64,000 nt of DNA, from positions 3,450,372 through 3,514,371 of the forward strand of contig NW_006921538.1 of the NCBI RefSeq assembly GCF_000340215.1, read 5' to 3'. The stretch is from Pseudocercospora fijiensis CIRAD86 (taxonomy: Eukaryota > Ascomycota > Dothideomycetes > Mycosphaerellales > Mycosphaerellaceae). Shown here piece after piece: positions 55,301-64,000 of the stretch (within the stretch, counting starts at the first letter, position 1; each line of letters starts with the position of its first letter). The notes beneath the pieces were generated by a model, which did not search any database, was not told where the DNA came from, and saw only the letters and a list, made by a program, of their open reading frames with translations. Made by a program: the position numbers and the translations under genes.

Positions 55301-58300
55301 AGGGCAGGCGAGAGCAATGCGTAGTCATCAACTTCGCCACGTTCGTGGCATCAGACCTGTCGTGACATTGCATTCTCAATTTTGCGGAAGATCGCAGATA
55401 TGAAGATATAGCAGCTATCGAAACTTACCGTCGTACTACTGGTTGTCGTAGAAGTGGTCGAAGTTGTCTTCGGAGAAATGTCAGCATGGCTGTTCGCGAG
55501 CTAGCTCGAGGAGCTACTAGGAAAAACTTACAGTAGTAGTTGTACTCGTGGTAGTAGAGGTCGTAGATGTCGTGGAGGTCTATATTTGATGTTAGCGCAA
55601 TATGCGAAGCGGAAAATGCTTAGCCAAATCTTACCGTGGTAGTTGCAGGACTCGATGTAGTTGTGGTCTAGATACATGTACTAGTCAGTATGTTTCTAGG
55701 GAATTTGAGCGTTCGAGCGTTGGTCACGCTTGTCGAAGGAGTGCTTGTCGAAGAGCTGCTTATTGCAGAGGTAATTGTTGAAGAACTACTTGCCGAAGAT
55801 GTGCCTATTGAAGAGGTACTTGTCGATAAGGTGCTTGGCGATGAGGTGCTTGGCGATGAGGTGCTTGGCGATGAGGTGCTTAGCGATGAGGTGCTTGGCG
55901 ATGAGGTGCTTGGCGATAAGGTGCTTAGTGATGAGGTGCTTAACGAAGAACTGCTTGATGAAGAGCTGCTTGTTGAAGATGTACCTATCGAAGAGGTACT
56001 TGAGGTGCGTAGCGATGAGGTGCTTGTCGAAGAACTGCTTGATAAAGAGCTGCTTGTTGAAGATGTACCTATTGAAGAGGTACTTGAGGTGCTTGGCGAT
56101 GAGGTGCTTGTCGAAGAACTGCTTGATGAAGAGCTGCTTATTGAAGATGTACCTATCGAAGAGGTACTTGTTGAAGCGCTGCTTGTTGAAGAGCTGCTGC
56201 TTGTTGAAGAGCTGCTTGTTAAAGAGCTGCTTGTTGAAGAGCTGCTTGTTGAAGAGCTGCTTATTGAAGAGCTGCTTCTTGAAGAGCTGCTTGTTGAAGA
56301 GCTGCTTCTTGAAGAGCTGCTTGTTGAAGAGCTGCTTGTTGAAGAGCTGCTTGTTGAAGAGCTGCTTGTTGAAGAGCTGCTTGTTGAAGAGCTGCTTGTT
56401 GAAGAGCTGCTGCTTGTTGAAGAGCTGCTTGTTGAAGAGCTGCTGCTTGTTGAAGAGCTGCTTGTTGAAGAGCTGCTTGTTGAAGAAGTACTTGGCGAAG
56501 ATGGAGCACTACTTGCTGAAGGTAGAGTGCTTATTGAGGACATGCCAGTGGTTGAAGATGATGTGCTAATCGCAATCAAAGAGCTTGTTGAGGATGAAAC
56601 AGTGCTTGCTGGGGTTGAAATGTCTTCTGAGGATACACTGCCTACTGCAGTGCCGATCCTTGTCGAGCCCGCAGACGAGGCGAAGCTGGTCGAGCTCGGA
56701 GACCCATTCGAAGGGTCGCCAGCCGAAATGAAGCTGCTAGAAGCCACGGCGCTGCTTGAGGAAGTGGAAAGGTTGAGAGAGTTCTCTACCGAGCCAGTAG
56801 AGGAACCTGTAGTCAACGAGGTAAAAGAGGTTCGCAAAGACGAGCCACTTCCAATTGATGTAGTGATCTGCTATCCAGTCAGCCAAAGCTAATGTATACT
56901 GCGGTTGCACGAAACCCACCGTTGTAGTTGGCAGGAGACCTGAAGAGCTCGAACTGGTGGAGGTCGAAGATGTAGAAGATGCAGTGGATGTCGTCTTCAT
57001 GTATTAGCTTTTTTTCGATTCAGGGAGAAGGTATGATGCTTACAGTCACCGTGTCAAGCGATAGAGACGAGGAGGTGCTCGAGGAAGTAGAGCTCGAGGA
57101 CGTAGTGGTTACAGGAGGCTGGGTTTCTATTACAATTGTTCCAGGGTTGCCATCGGAAGGAGGGATGGTCGTGACTGTTGTCAGCTGCGCAAGAGTCGAG
57201 CTTCCAGTCCATTCTCTCGTTGACGTAACGTAATACGTGTAAGTTGACGCCGATGAGCTGGATGAGCTGGATGATGAGCTTGCCGTAGAGGTCAGCGGAG
57301 CTCCAATCACAACCGTTGCAGACGCTGATCCGCTAGCCGGGACAGTTGTTAACGTTGTGGTTTGAGGATAGGCGCCATATGTAGTTGATGTCACTGTGCC
57401 TAATGAGAGAGAAGAGCTTGAAGAGGTCGGGGACGAGGTCGAGGTCGAAGATGAGCTGGAGCTTGATGTCGTAGATGTAGCAGGGGCCCCAACTATTACA
57501 GTCCCTGAAGCCGATCCGCTCGCAGGAATGGTGGTCAAGACCGTGGTCTGAGTATAAGCGCCATACGTCGTTGAAGTGACTGTGCCCAAAGACGAAGATA
57601 AGGCTGATGAACTTGAGCTTGATGTCGTGGAAGTGAGGGGAGCACCAATCACTACAGTACCAGATGCTGAGCCGCTGGCTGGAATAGTGGTCAACGTTGT
57701 CGTTTGAGAGTAAACGCCATAAGTCGTCGAAGTCACATAGTATGTGTAGGTGGACGAGCCAGAAGCTTGCGTTTCGATGATCAGCGTGCCCGGCTGAGTA
57801 CCACTTGCGGCGATCGTGCTCACGGTAGTGGGCTGTGTGATCGAATCTGCCCCAGTATAGGGCCTGAAAGAGGTCACGTAATAATTGAATGTTGATGACA
57901 AACCAGAGCTTGGTGTCTCGATGACTATGGTCCCTGGTTGACTGCCACTTGCCGGGATCGTGGTTACAGTTGTGGGCTCGGAGATCGGAGTTGCGCCTGT
58001 GAACGCGCGCGTGCTTGTCACATAGTAGTCAAAGGTCGAAGTAGACGCCGAGGCTGGTGTGGCTACCACATAAGTTCCAGCTTGGCTTCCACTGGGAGCC
58101 ACGGTGCTGACGGTAGTTGCTTCAGTGATCGGCGAAGTGCCCGTCCAAGCAATCGTGGTTGTCACGTAGGATGTTGAAGTGCTTGCGCCCGCGGTTGAGC
58201 TACTCCCAGACTGAATTGGAGCAGCCGGTACAGCGCGGCGTCGCAGTGCGGACACTACATTCGATTGAGGAGCACTGAAGATCGGTTCGCCTGTACTGTT

Positions 58301-61170
58301 GCCTTTGAAGTAACAAGTGCCTGGCGCAGTGCCATTGACCACTCCTAGATAGGTGAAGCCCAAGCAAGAAGATATGCCATCGCAGAGTCCAAAGCAGTCG
58401 TTGAAATTGGTAGGCGCGTCTGCCTGGCCGGCGCTTCCGGCTTCTGTGTTGACTGCACAACGGAGCTCATAGACATTACCGCTAGCATCCGTTACGTTCG
58501 TGCCGTCGTTTGCCGCACAGGTGAAATTGTTCGAAGTTGTGGAAGCGGTTGGTGCTGCAGATGTGAAGGAGGTGGAAGCTGAGGTTGGGCCGTCAATGGA
58601 AGCAGTCCCAGTGTAAGGTGTCGAGGCGCCAACCGAGCTGCTAGAAGGAGGATATTCCACAATGTACGTCCCACTATTGGCTCCTGATGGAGAGACGGTG
58701 CTGACAGTAGTCGCTTGCGTCAGTGCTGCCGTACCTGTGTACGGCCGTGAGCTGGTGACATATCCACTTGCAGATTGGGGAGCTGGAGTTTCCACGTAGT
58801 ACGTGCCCGAGACGGTGCCGCTGGGGAAGACTGTGCTGACAGTTGTTGCACTCGTGATCGGGTTCGTGCCAGTATATGGCCCTCTCGTAGTTGTCACCCA
58901 TCCTACAGTCGCAGTACTGATCACGCTGTACGAAACTGCTTCTCCGTCCGTACTTTGAGCAGCTGGCGGCGTGGTGTTGACGTCTTCCGGTTCGACATAA
59001 TTGGGACGTTCGGCAGCGGCCACGCCTGAGGCTGGTACACTGCGCTCTACTACATCAAATATTTCGCAGTTCCCATCCCCGTCAGCAGTGCCACCGTAAA
59101 AGTTGACAGCAACACAACCTGGAGTGGCATCGCAAGCAATTAAGCATGAGTTTGTATCTCGTGCAGCAGCTCGCCTCACAATGTTGCCAACGTATCTTGT
59201 TCCGCAGGTGACATTGAAGCTGTTCCCGGAAGTGTTATCGCATACCGTGGCATTCGTTGCGGCAGCTCCGCACGTCACAGCTGGGCAAGCAGCTAGTGAG
59301 GGTGTAGAAGTTGGCACTGGTGTCGTTGTCGAGGCACTCACGAATGAGAAAGAGGCCGTGTATCCTGATGGCGTCTGCAATATCACTGTTCCTGGCCATG
59401 CCCCGGAAGGTGGGATAGTTGTGTATGTGATCGGCCCATCGATGGAAGATGTTCCTGTGTAAGCCTCGTAAATGGTTGTGTAGCTTGACCCTGCATTGTA
59501 GCCAGGAGGTGTCTGTATCAACACAGTCTCTGCATCAGTGCCACTGGCAGGTATGGTAGTTGTGATTGGGCCCGAGATCGAAGATGCGCCTGTGTACAGA
59601 GTGGTGATTGTAACCGCGTCGTAGTCTGCAGGAGTTTGAATCAAGACGGTAGCTGGGTTCGTGCCACTTGCCGAGATAGTAGTCGTGATTGGGCCAGAGA
59701 TTGATGAAGTACCAGTATAAAGCTGCGTGGTCGTAACAGTTGAGGCAGCTCCGTATCCGGCTGGCGTCTGGATGACGACGAAGCCTGGTTGGGTGCCGGA
59801 TGGTTGCGAGATTGTAGTTGTGACCGGAGCCGTGATCACTGGACCGCCGGTGTAGAGAACTGTAGATGTGATGTAATTTCCGGGCTCATTGCTCCCTCTT
59901 GGGGTCTGAATTACGACAAGTCCTGGTTGTGTGCCTGATGGCTGTGCCACAGTGCTGGTGATCGGAGCTGTAATCAAAGCACTGCCAGTGTACGGCTGCG
60001 TTGAAGTAATATAGCTGACAGGCCCAGCATACGGACTTGGCGTTTGAATTATCACCAAGCCGGGCTGCGTGCCCGATGGCTGCGAGATAGTGCTTGTGAT
60101 GGGAGCAGTAATTGCAACGCTACCTGTGTACGGCTGTGTTGAGGTAATATAGCTCCCAGGCGCGACGATATACGTTCCTTGTGTGTTGCCATTTGGAGGA
60201 ATGGTCGAGATCGTGGCCGGAGCTGTCAAAGGCGAGGTGCCAGTGTACGTGGAATACGACGTCACGTATGGCGGAATGTATACCACCACAGAACTGCCAA
60301 GGGTCGTTGTGAAAGGCTCGGTAATTGCTGACGTTGCCCCGTACAGTGAAGTGACGGTGGTCAGGCCAGTGGCAGGAGCGTTCGTAATGCCGACTGCGGT
60401 GGTAAAGGCTGTAGTGTACGTCACTCCGCTCGACTCATATGTGTATGTTCTCGTCACATCCGAGTATAGAGTGGACTGTGCGGGGGGCGGCGTTTCAATG
60501 TATACCGTTCCAGGGTCGCTTCCCGAAGGGAAAATGGTTCGCACCGTCGTCGGCGCAGTCAATGGAGCGGTGCCGGAGTATGCGTGAGTCACGGTCACAA
60601 ATTGCGGCGGGTACTGCACGTAGTATGTACCTGGCGCATTCCCGGACGGAAGCGCGGTCGAAAGCGTTGTCGCTGCTGTCAAAGGCACGGTGCCTGTGTA
60701 TGGCTGGGTTACGGTCAGGTAGGATATCGTGGGAGGCAGCTGAACGATGATTGTGCCCGGAGCTGTGCCTGAAGGTGGGATTGTGGTCCGTGTCGAAGCT
60801 GCTGTTAGCGGTGCCGTACCCGTGTCATACGAATATACCGTCGTGTACGAAGGCGCGGCAGAGGTGGCCGCGGTGATGGACGCTGGGAGGGAAGATGGGT
60901 ATGGGGCTCCATCTGTTGTGTTCGCCGGAGCTGGCTTGCAGGTCAGTGCGCTGCCATCTCATCGTTTCCATGTCGCTCACTTGTCGGATAGTCGAGGGTG
61001 GTTGGAAAGCCGACGGGGACTCCGCATGATTGGTGAAGGACGACCGTCACCACGCGCACTGCACCGCATGTCAGTGTGTATCACGGCGATTCCAGCGCTG
61101 GCCTTCACTTGCCGCGCTCTTGTGCTGCGGCCAGGGCCAACTGGCCCAGCAAGAGTGCTTTCCACGCCAT
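52337..61170 (-). CDS. Very large secreted or surface protein: YTG/PSG repeats, PAN/Apple-like modules, Ser/Thr stalk and DUF6923-like propeller
   Basis: Proposed model on the minus strand. Exon 1 (61170-61113) encodes the signal peptide MAWKALLLGQLALAAAQE. The main exon is 60930-57044, then 56994-56920, 56870-55728, 22 microexons (55667-53752) and the last exon 53698-52337. All junctions I checked are in phase, giving about 2,381 residues. The main exon holds many 30-40-residue repeats of the type YTGTxPIT..TTVSTIPPSG..PGTxxVETP. It also holds two Cys-rich PAN/Apple-like modules (near 59300-59000 and 58540-58200); a third lies in the last exon (near 53640-53360). The C-terminal 250 residues (YRVNLATGQNSTVYTSTDSG, then SLALNPLDSYLYATIRG) resemble a DUF6923-type propeller. 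Exon 1 could instead use a GTGAAG donor. I see no GPI signal. Likely a cell-wall or extracellular adhesin-like protein (inference). The fusion of all exons into one transcript is unproven. Confidence 0.72.
53752..55667 (-). other. Array of 22 phase-0 microexons encoding a Thr/Ser stalk
   Basis: Exons in plus coordinates: 53752-53793, 53848-53871, 53933-53956, 54009-54035, 54089-54109, 54158-54187, 54238-54252, 54301-54336, 54386-54400, 54459-54491, 54547-54567, 54642-54671, 54727-54747, 54798-54827, 54893-54913, 54965-54994, 55042-55062, 55114-55140, 55194-55226, 55429-55467, 55532-55579, 55635-55667. Lengths are 15-48 nt and all divisible by 3. Each is bounded on the minus strand by AG and GT, and each starts and ends on a codon border. 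Together they give 207 codons, nearly all Thr and Ser with a few Pro. Short (15-27) and long (30-36) exons alternate through the middle, suggesting duplication of a two-exon unit. Confidence 0.82.
55820..56490 (-). repeat. 15-bp coding repeats of the Ser/Thr stalk
   Basis: Plus-strand units gaggtgcttggcgat (about 55835-55925) and gaagagctgcttgtt (about 56160-56480) repeat in tandem. On the coding strand they give TSSPS and TSSSS pentapeptides. Long plus-strand frames over this region are mirror artefacts of the repeat. Confidence 0.9.
57044..60930 (-). repeat. Protein-level repeats (YTG...PSG...GTxxVETP) in the surface protein
   Basis: About twenty copies of a 30-40-residue module (for example VTSTREWTGSSTLAQLTTV and VTSTTYGAYTQTTVLTTIP) cover most of this exon, split by two Cys-rich modules. 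The copies between 59800 and 60200 are the most alike at DNA level, which implies recent tandem duplication. Confidence 0.8.
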
Positions 61171-62283
61171 TTCGCACTCGCCCACGGATGAGGCGCAACG
61201 GAAAGTGAAGTGAACGCGGGAGGCGCTGTTTTTGGGATTGTGATATTTTTCGCATGTCGCATTCCTGTCACGGCGCAGTGCTGTGTGCTCTGCAGCCATG
61301 TGTCGCCACATCCCTTTCGTAGGAGATGTGATCTCGTCGCCATGGAGACTTGGGACATGCGCCACGTTCTGTATGCAACGACATCGAGGCAAGGCAAGGG
61401 GGGCAAGGCGTCGCTGCATTCCTCTTTCAGATTGGGCTCATTTGAGAAGCGACGTGAAGCACTGCGCATCGCATCGGTGAGGATGCCTCGAAGTGGAGAT
61501 TTCGCGCTATTCCGCAGTGGATAGGATGCTGTCGACCTCGATATCCGCTTCGATGCACTCGAGCATCGATTTGATTTGATGCACTCAATCGTGGCACCCG
61601 TCATCTACGGCACGGCAGTATATCCGAGGCCACAAAGCCGCATCTCGTTCCGATGGTATGGTATGGTAAGTCTACATTCCGAGCTCATGCCTCGCCTTGC
61701 GTTACTGCTTGGCATACGGACTTGTGGCCAGAACAAGGGCAAAGCTGCATCACGCGTAGAGGCGACGCGAAGGAAGCTGACGGCGCCAAGCCACCGCCAC
61801 GACCGGGATGTCTGTCATTGTGTGAGCGAGCATCGGAATGAGCTCCGGCAGTCGCGTCAGCAATCATCTACACCTACACTGAGCCTTGCAGTTTCCGCCC
61901 ACTCTCGCGTGGAAATAGTGTCGATTTTCGGTCGAGCCTGCATATCCAAACTCATCTGCCCGCCCATCGCATCGAAGAAGAGGCTTGTGCTCCGTGGGAA
62001 AGGAGCATGAATACGCCGACTGCAACTGGGGAAGCATCAGGAGCAGACAATGGAGGCTGAAATTCGTCAGGAGCATGGGGATGGCGAGTCGACATGAGAG
62101 TATCTGCTGCCTGAGCGGGCTGACTCCCACAGCATTCTGCGCAGCTCAAGCTCCCTCTGGCCAAGTGCAGCGAGCGATCGAGAAAGAAAAAGACAACATG
62201 GCGTGAAGCAAGAGCGAGGCGGAAGGCCATTATTTTCTCATTTTCTCCCACTGCTCTCACGTTGCAGATAAAGTTACTGCAGC
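61171..62283. other. Divergent intergenic region
   Basis: This lies between the starts of the surface-protein gene (-) and the 265-residue gene (+), so it probably holds both promoters. The short frames on both strands lack motifs. gatggtatggtatgg occurs at about 61651-61667. Confidence 0.5.
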
Positions 62284-63081
62284 ATGTCCGTGGTCAAAAC
62301 GCCATTTCCGATAACCCTGCACCACATTTCGCCGGCTCACTTCCAGCATTGTGCCCAGCTGCTCCTTCAGAAGTTCAAACTTCAGATACAGCGTCACCAC
62401 TGGTCCACTGGGCTGCAAAGTGCCGTCGGCATCATGGTCAAGAGAAAACGTTCGGAAGATGTCACTGCTGCAAGCACACCACTAGTCGACCCTTTGCAGC
62501 CCAGTCCAAAGCAGCGCAGAGTTGCAGGTCCCGCCTCACTGCCTGTCAATGGATCTTCGTCTAGCGTCGAGCGAGCCGACATATCAACTCTCTCGTCGCC
62601 GGAACCGGAAAAACGACCGCAACAGTCCATTTATGCGGTGACGTACAACTTCAAGGACAGTTCCGGCATTCGCAGCAAATCGGAACTTGCAGGCGTATAC
62701 ACCAAAGTCTGGGACGCGAACAAGGCAGCCGCAAAAGTTCTCCTTCGAAAATTGGCCGAGAAGACACACTGCTCAGACCTCGTTTTCTTCGATACTTCTT
62801 CGCGCTCCTCCCGATACCTTATACCAGAAGACACCACTCGTCTGGAGAGAAATGTTGCAATTGCGAACATGTCTGGTCGAGGAGGAATAGAGTACAAAGT
62901 CAGGTTGAAGCGGGAGGGATTGATGCAGGTCCGAGTAGAACAGAGGAAACTGAACGAAGAGAGCACGGAAAGTGACGATGAATACAGTGACTCTGAGCTG
63001 CCGTACTTGAAAGCAGAGGAGTGGGTCGATTGGTACTCGTACCGCATCGTGAGGGCAGCAGACGACCAAATTGAGGCGTGA
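62284..63081 (+). CDS. Unrecognised 265-residue protein
   Basis: The frame opens at ATG 62284. A second ATG at 62434, which begins MVKRKRSEDV, is an attractive alternative start (215 residues) because the first 50 residues are atypical. The N-terminal part is Ser/Pro/Lys-rich with a possible nuclear signal (KRKR) and QPSPKQRR. The C-terminal half is a mixed alpha/beta region (SIYAVTYNFKD, then AGVYTKVWDANKAAAKVLL) that ends in an acidic Ser/Glu/Asp stretch (ESTESDDEYSDSELP) and WVDWYSYRIV. I see no signal peptide or membrane segment. Codon use matches the other host genes, with no RIP bias. Function unknown. Confidence 0.7.
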   Translation: MSVVKTPFPITLHHISPAHFQHCAQLLLQKFKLQIQRHHWSTGLQSAVGIMVKRKRSEDVTAASTPLVDPLQPSPKQRRVAGPASLPVNGSSSSVERADISTLSSPEPEKRPQQSIYAVTYNFKDSSGIRSKSELAGVYTKVWDANKAAAKVLLRKLAEKTHCSDLVFFDTSSRSSRYLIPEDTTRLERNVAIANMSGRGGIEYKVRLKREGLMQVRVEQRKLNEESTESDDEYSDSELPYLKAEEWVDWYSYRIVRAADDQIEA

Positions 63082-63501
63082 TGAATCAGAGCTGAAAGAG
63101 AACCAGGAGTGCTACAAGGCCACTTGTGGCAAAAGTCGCCATTTCTTGGCGGCCAACCGTCTTTCTCTTTCTCGCTCGTGACCGCGGCCGTCACTTTCGC
63201 CAGCAATGTCTCAGTCTGCTCGAGCGAGCGGACGACAGCTTCGAAGCTTCGAAGTCGCCACTGGTTTGGGCAAAATTGTGCTCTGCCTCCGCGATTTGAA
63301 GCTTCAACATGACTTGGTTGATAGTCGCCATTTTGATGGGTGATGGTTGTTGATTGGGTTTGACAGACAACCGGAAGTTTTGTTGACAGTCTGAAAGAAT
63401 ATCGTTGCGATTTCGAGAGAAGACTAGAAGTACGCAGCAGTGCTAGCCGTACGTATGTGCCTCAGGCACCGTAGCGGAAAGGCGGTCCATTTAACATTAC
63501 G
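63082..63501. other. Intergenic region between convergent genes
   Basis: Flanked by the stop of the 265-residue gene (+) and the stop of the partial gene (-). I see no gene in it. Confidence 0.5.
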
Positions 63502-64000
63502 TTACAGACCACGAACCGCCACGCCTACACTGCCAGTCTCAAAGAGCTGTAGGTCGCCGGTCCCTACGCATTCAGCCAGCAACCACTCGCCATCGAGTCC
63601 GTGAAACTGCTGGAACTTGCGTGTTTGCCCTGGCAGCACGCCAGTCCAATCACCCCGCAGGAGTTTTGCCTTGCTCGCAGGGTCGTTAGGAACATTGCCG
63701 TTCCATTTTTCTATGAGCATGTCCCATGCAGCCTCCTTGTACCGCGGCGAAAGCTGCTTGAGCAAGAAAAGTAACCGCGCACGCCCTTCAGTCATAAGCT
63801 TCAGGTAGGCGCCCATGGAGGGTAGACTGAACATCATGACTTCTGTTCGCAGCGCCGCGGCGGATAGTCGACTCTCCTTCGTTGCGAGCATGCTTCCACC
63901 TCCTCCGCTGTCCTGAATAGCAGCATAGCCTCCGACCGCAGCAAGCGAGCCGGTGGCAGCTGACGACCCAGCTCTCGCAATTGCACCCTCGGCAGCTCCA
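63502..64000 (-). CDS. Unrecognised protein, C-terminal 165 codons; 5' end outside the window
   Basis: On the minus strand a frame is open from the window edge to a stop at 63502. It reads GAAEGAIARAGSSAATGSL, a Gly-rich linker (QDSGGGGSM), then TKESRLSAAALRTEVMMFSL, LLFLLKQLSPRYKEAAWDML and a C-terminus with GDWTGVLPGQTRKFQQFHGL and GEWLLAECVG. The internal Met at 63891 is not needed as a start because the frame stays open upstream. No family recognised. Confidence 0.6.
   Translation of the reverse strand, partial: GAAEGAIARAGSSAATGSLAAVGGYAAIQDSGGGGSMLATKESRLSAAALRTEVMMFSLPSMGAYLKLMTEGRARLLFLLKQLSPRYKEAAWDMLIEKWNGNVPNDPASKAKLLRGDWTGVLPGQTRKFQQFHGLDGEWLLAECVGTGDLQLFETGSVGVAVRGL

Noticed and set aside
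55690..56892. Plus-strand frames of 400 and 264 codons (LLVEELLVEELL and KSCLLKSCLL repeats) opposite the Ser/Thr stalk
   Set aside because: They mirror the 15-bp coding repeats of the minus-strand gene. The minus strand has flanking introns in phase on both sides, while the plus strand has none.
61071..61604. Minus-strand frame of 177 codons upstream of the surface-protein gene
   Set aside because: It overlaps the signal-peptide exon in another frame, has unlikely composition, and no supporting motif. The exon starting at 61170 explains the region better.

Overview
The window looks like a chromosome segment of a filamentous ascomycete (Pezizomycotina, probably a Dothideomycete; inference). 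Evidence: short introns with GT..CTNAC..AG signals, a Zn2Cys6 regulator, a Thr/Ser-rich surface protein, and repeats with the mark of repeat-induced point mutation (RIP). In the repeats CpA and TpG are strongly depleted in favour of TpA, and reading frames are broken mainly by TAG, sometimes TAA, which is what CAG, TGG and CAA become. TGA stops, which CpA->TpA cannot make, are scarce.

Layout. 1-7.1 kb is gene space: a broken GH31 glycosidase (-), an unrecognised protein with an in-frame 39-bp minisatellite (-), and a regulator that joins a FAR1/WRKY-GCM1-like domain, a Zn2Cys6 domain and a copia-Gag-like domain (+). 7.2-51.6 kb is a nest of mobile elements built in one 11-bp minisatellite (gataaataaaa), pieces of which remain at 7.2-7.85, 34.57-34.61 and 51.39-51.61 kb. 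Element A (Gypsy, -, 7927-21951) is split by Gypsy-1 (+, 8317-15214, chromodomain integrase). Element C (Gypsy, +, 22004-34530, 12.5 kb) has about 1,390 extra codons after its integrase and a 100-N assembly gap. Element B (+, 34612-51390) is the same family as A and is split by a 9,565-bp hAT-type DNA transposon (36398-45962). LTR pairs, 5-bp target duplications, the hAT terminal repeats and 8-bp duplication, and the A/B empty-site comparison fix the order.

The most unusual content is in the hAT element. Between its terminal repeats, besides the hAT transposase, it carries two histone H3-fold genes. One is close to canonical H3, with a recognisable K9-K18 tail segment and at least two introns. 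The other is divergent, with a long basic tail. A further Lys/Arg-rich accessory gene lies upstream. All are RIP-damaged. Several of their introns hold GCCGGC-containing repeats.

51.6-64 kb is gene space again. The main gene (-, 61170-52337) encodes a secreted or surface protein of about 2,380 residues: signal peptide, YTG/PSG repeats, PAN/Apple-like modules, a Ser/Thr stalk and a C-terminal propeller-like region (DUF6923-like). Part of the stalk is split over 22 tiny exons, each a multiple of three bases and in phase 0. An unrecognised 265-residue gene (+) and a partial gene (-) end the window.
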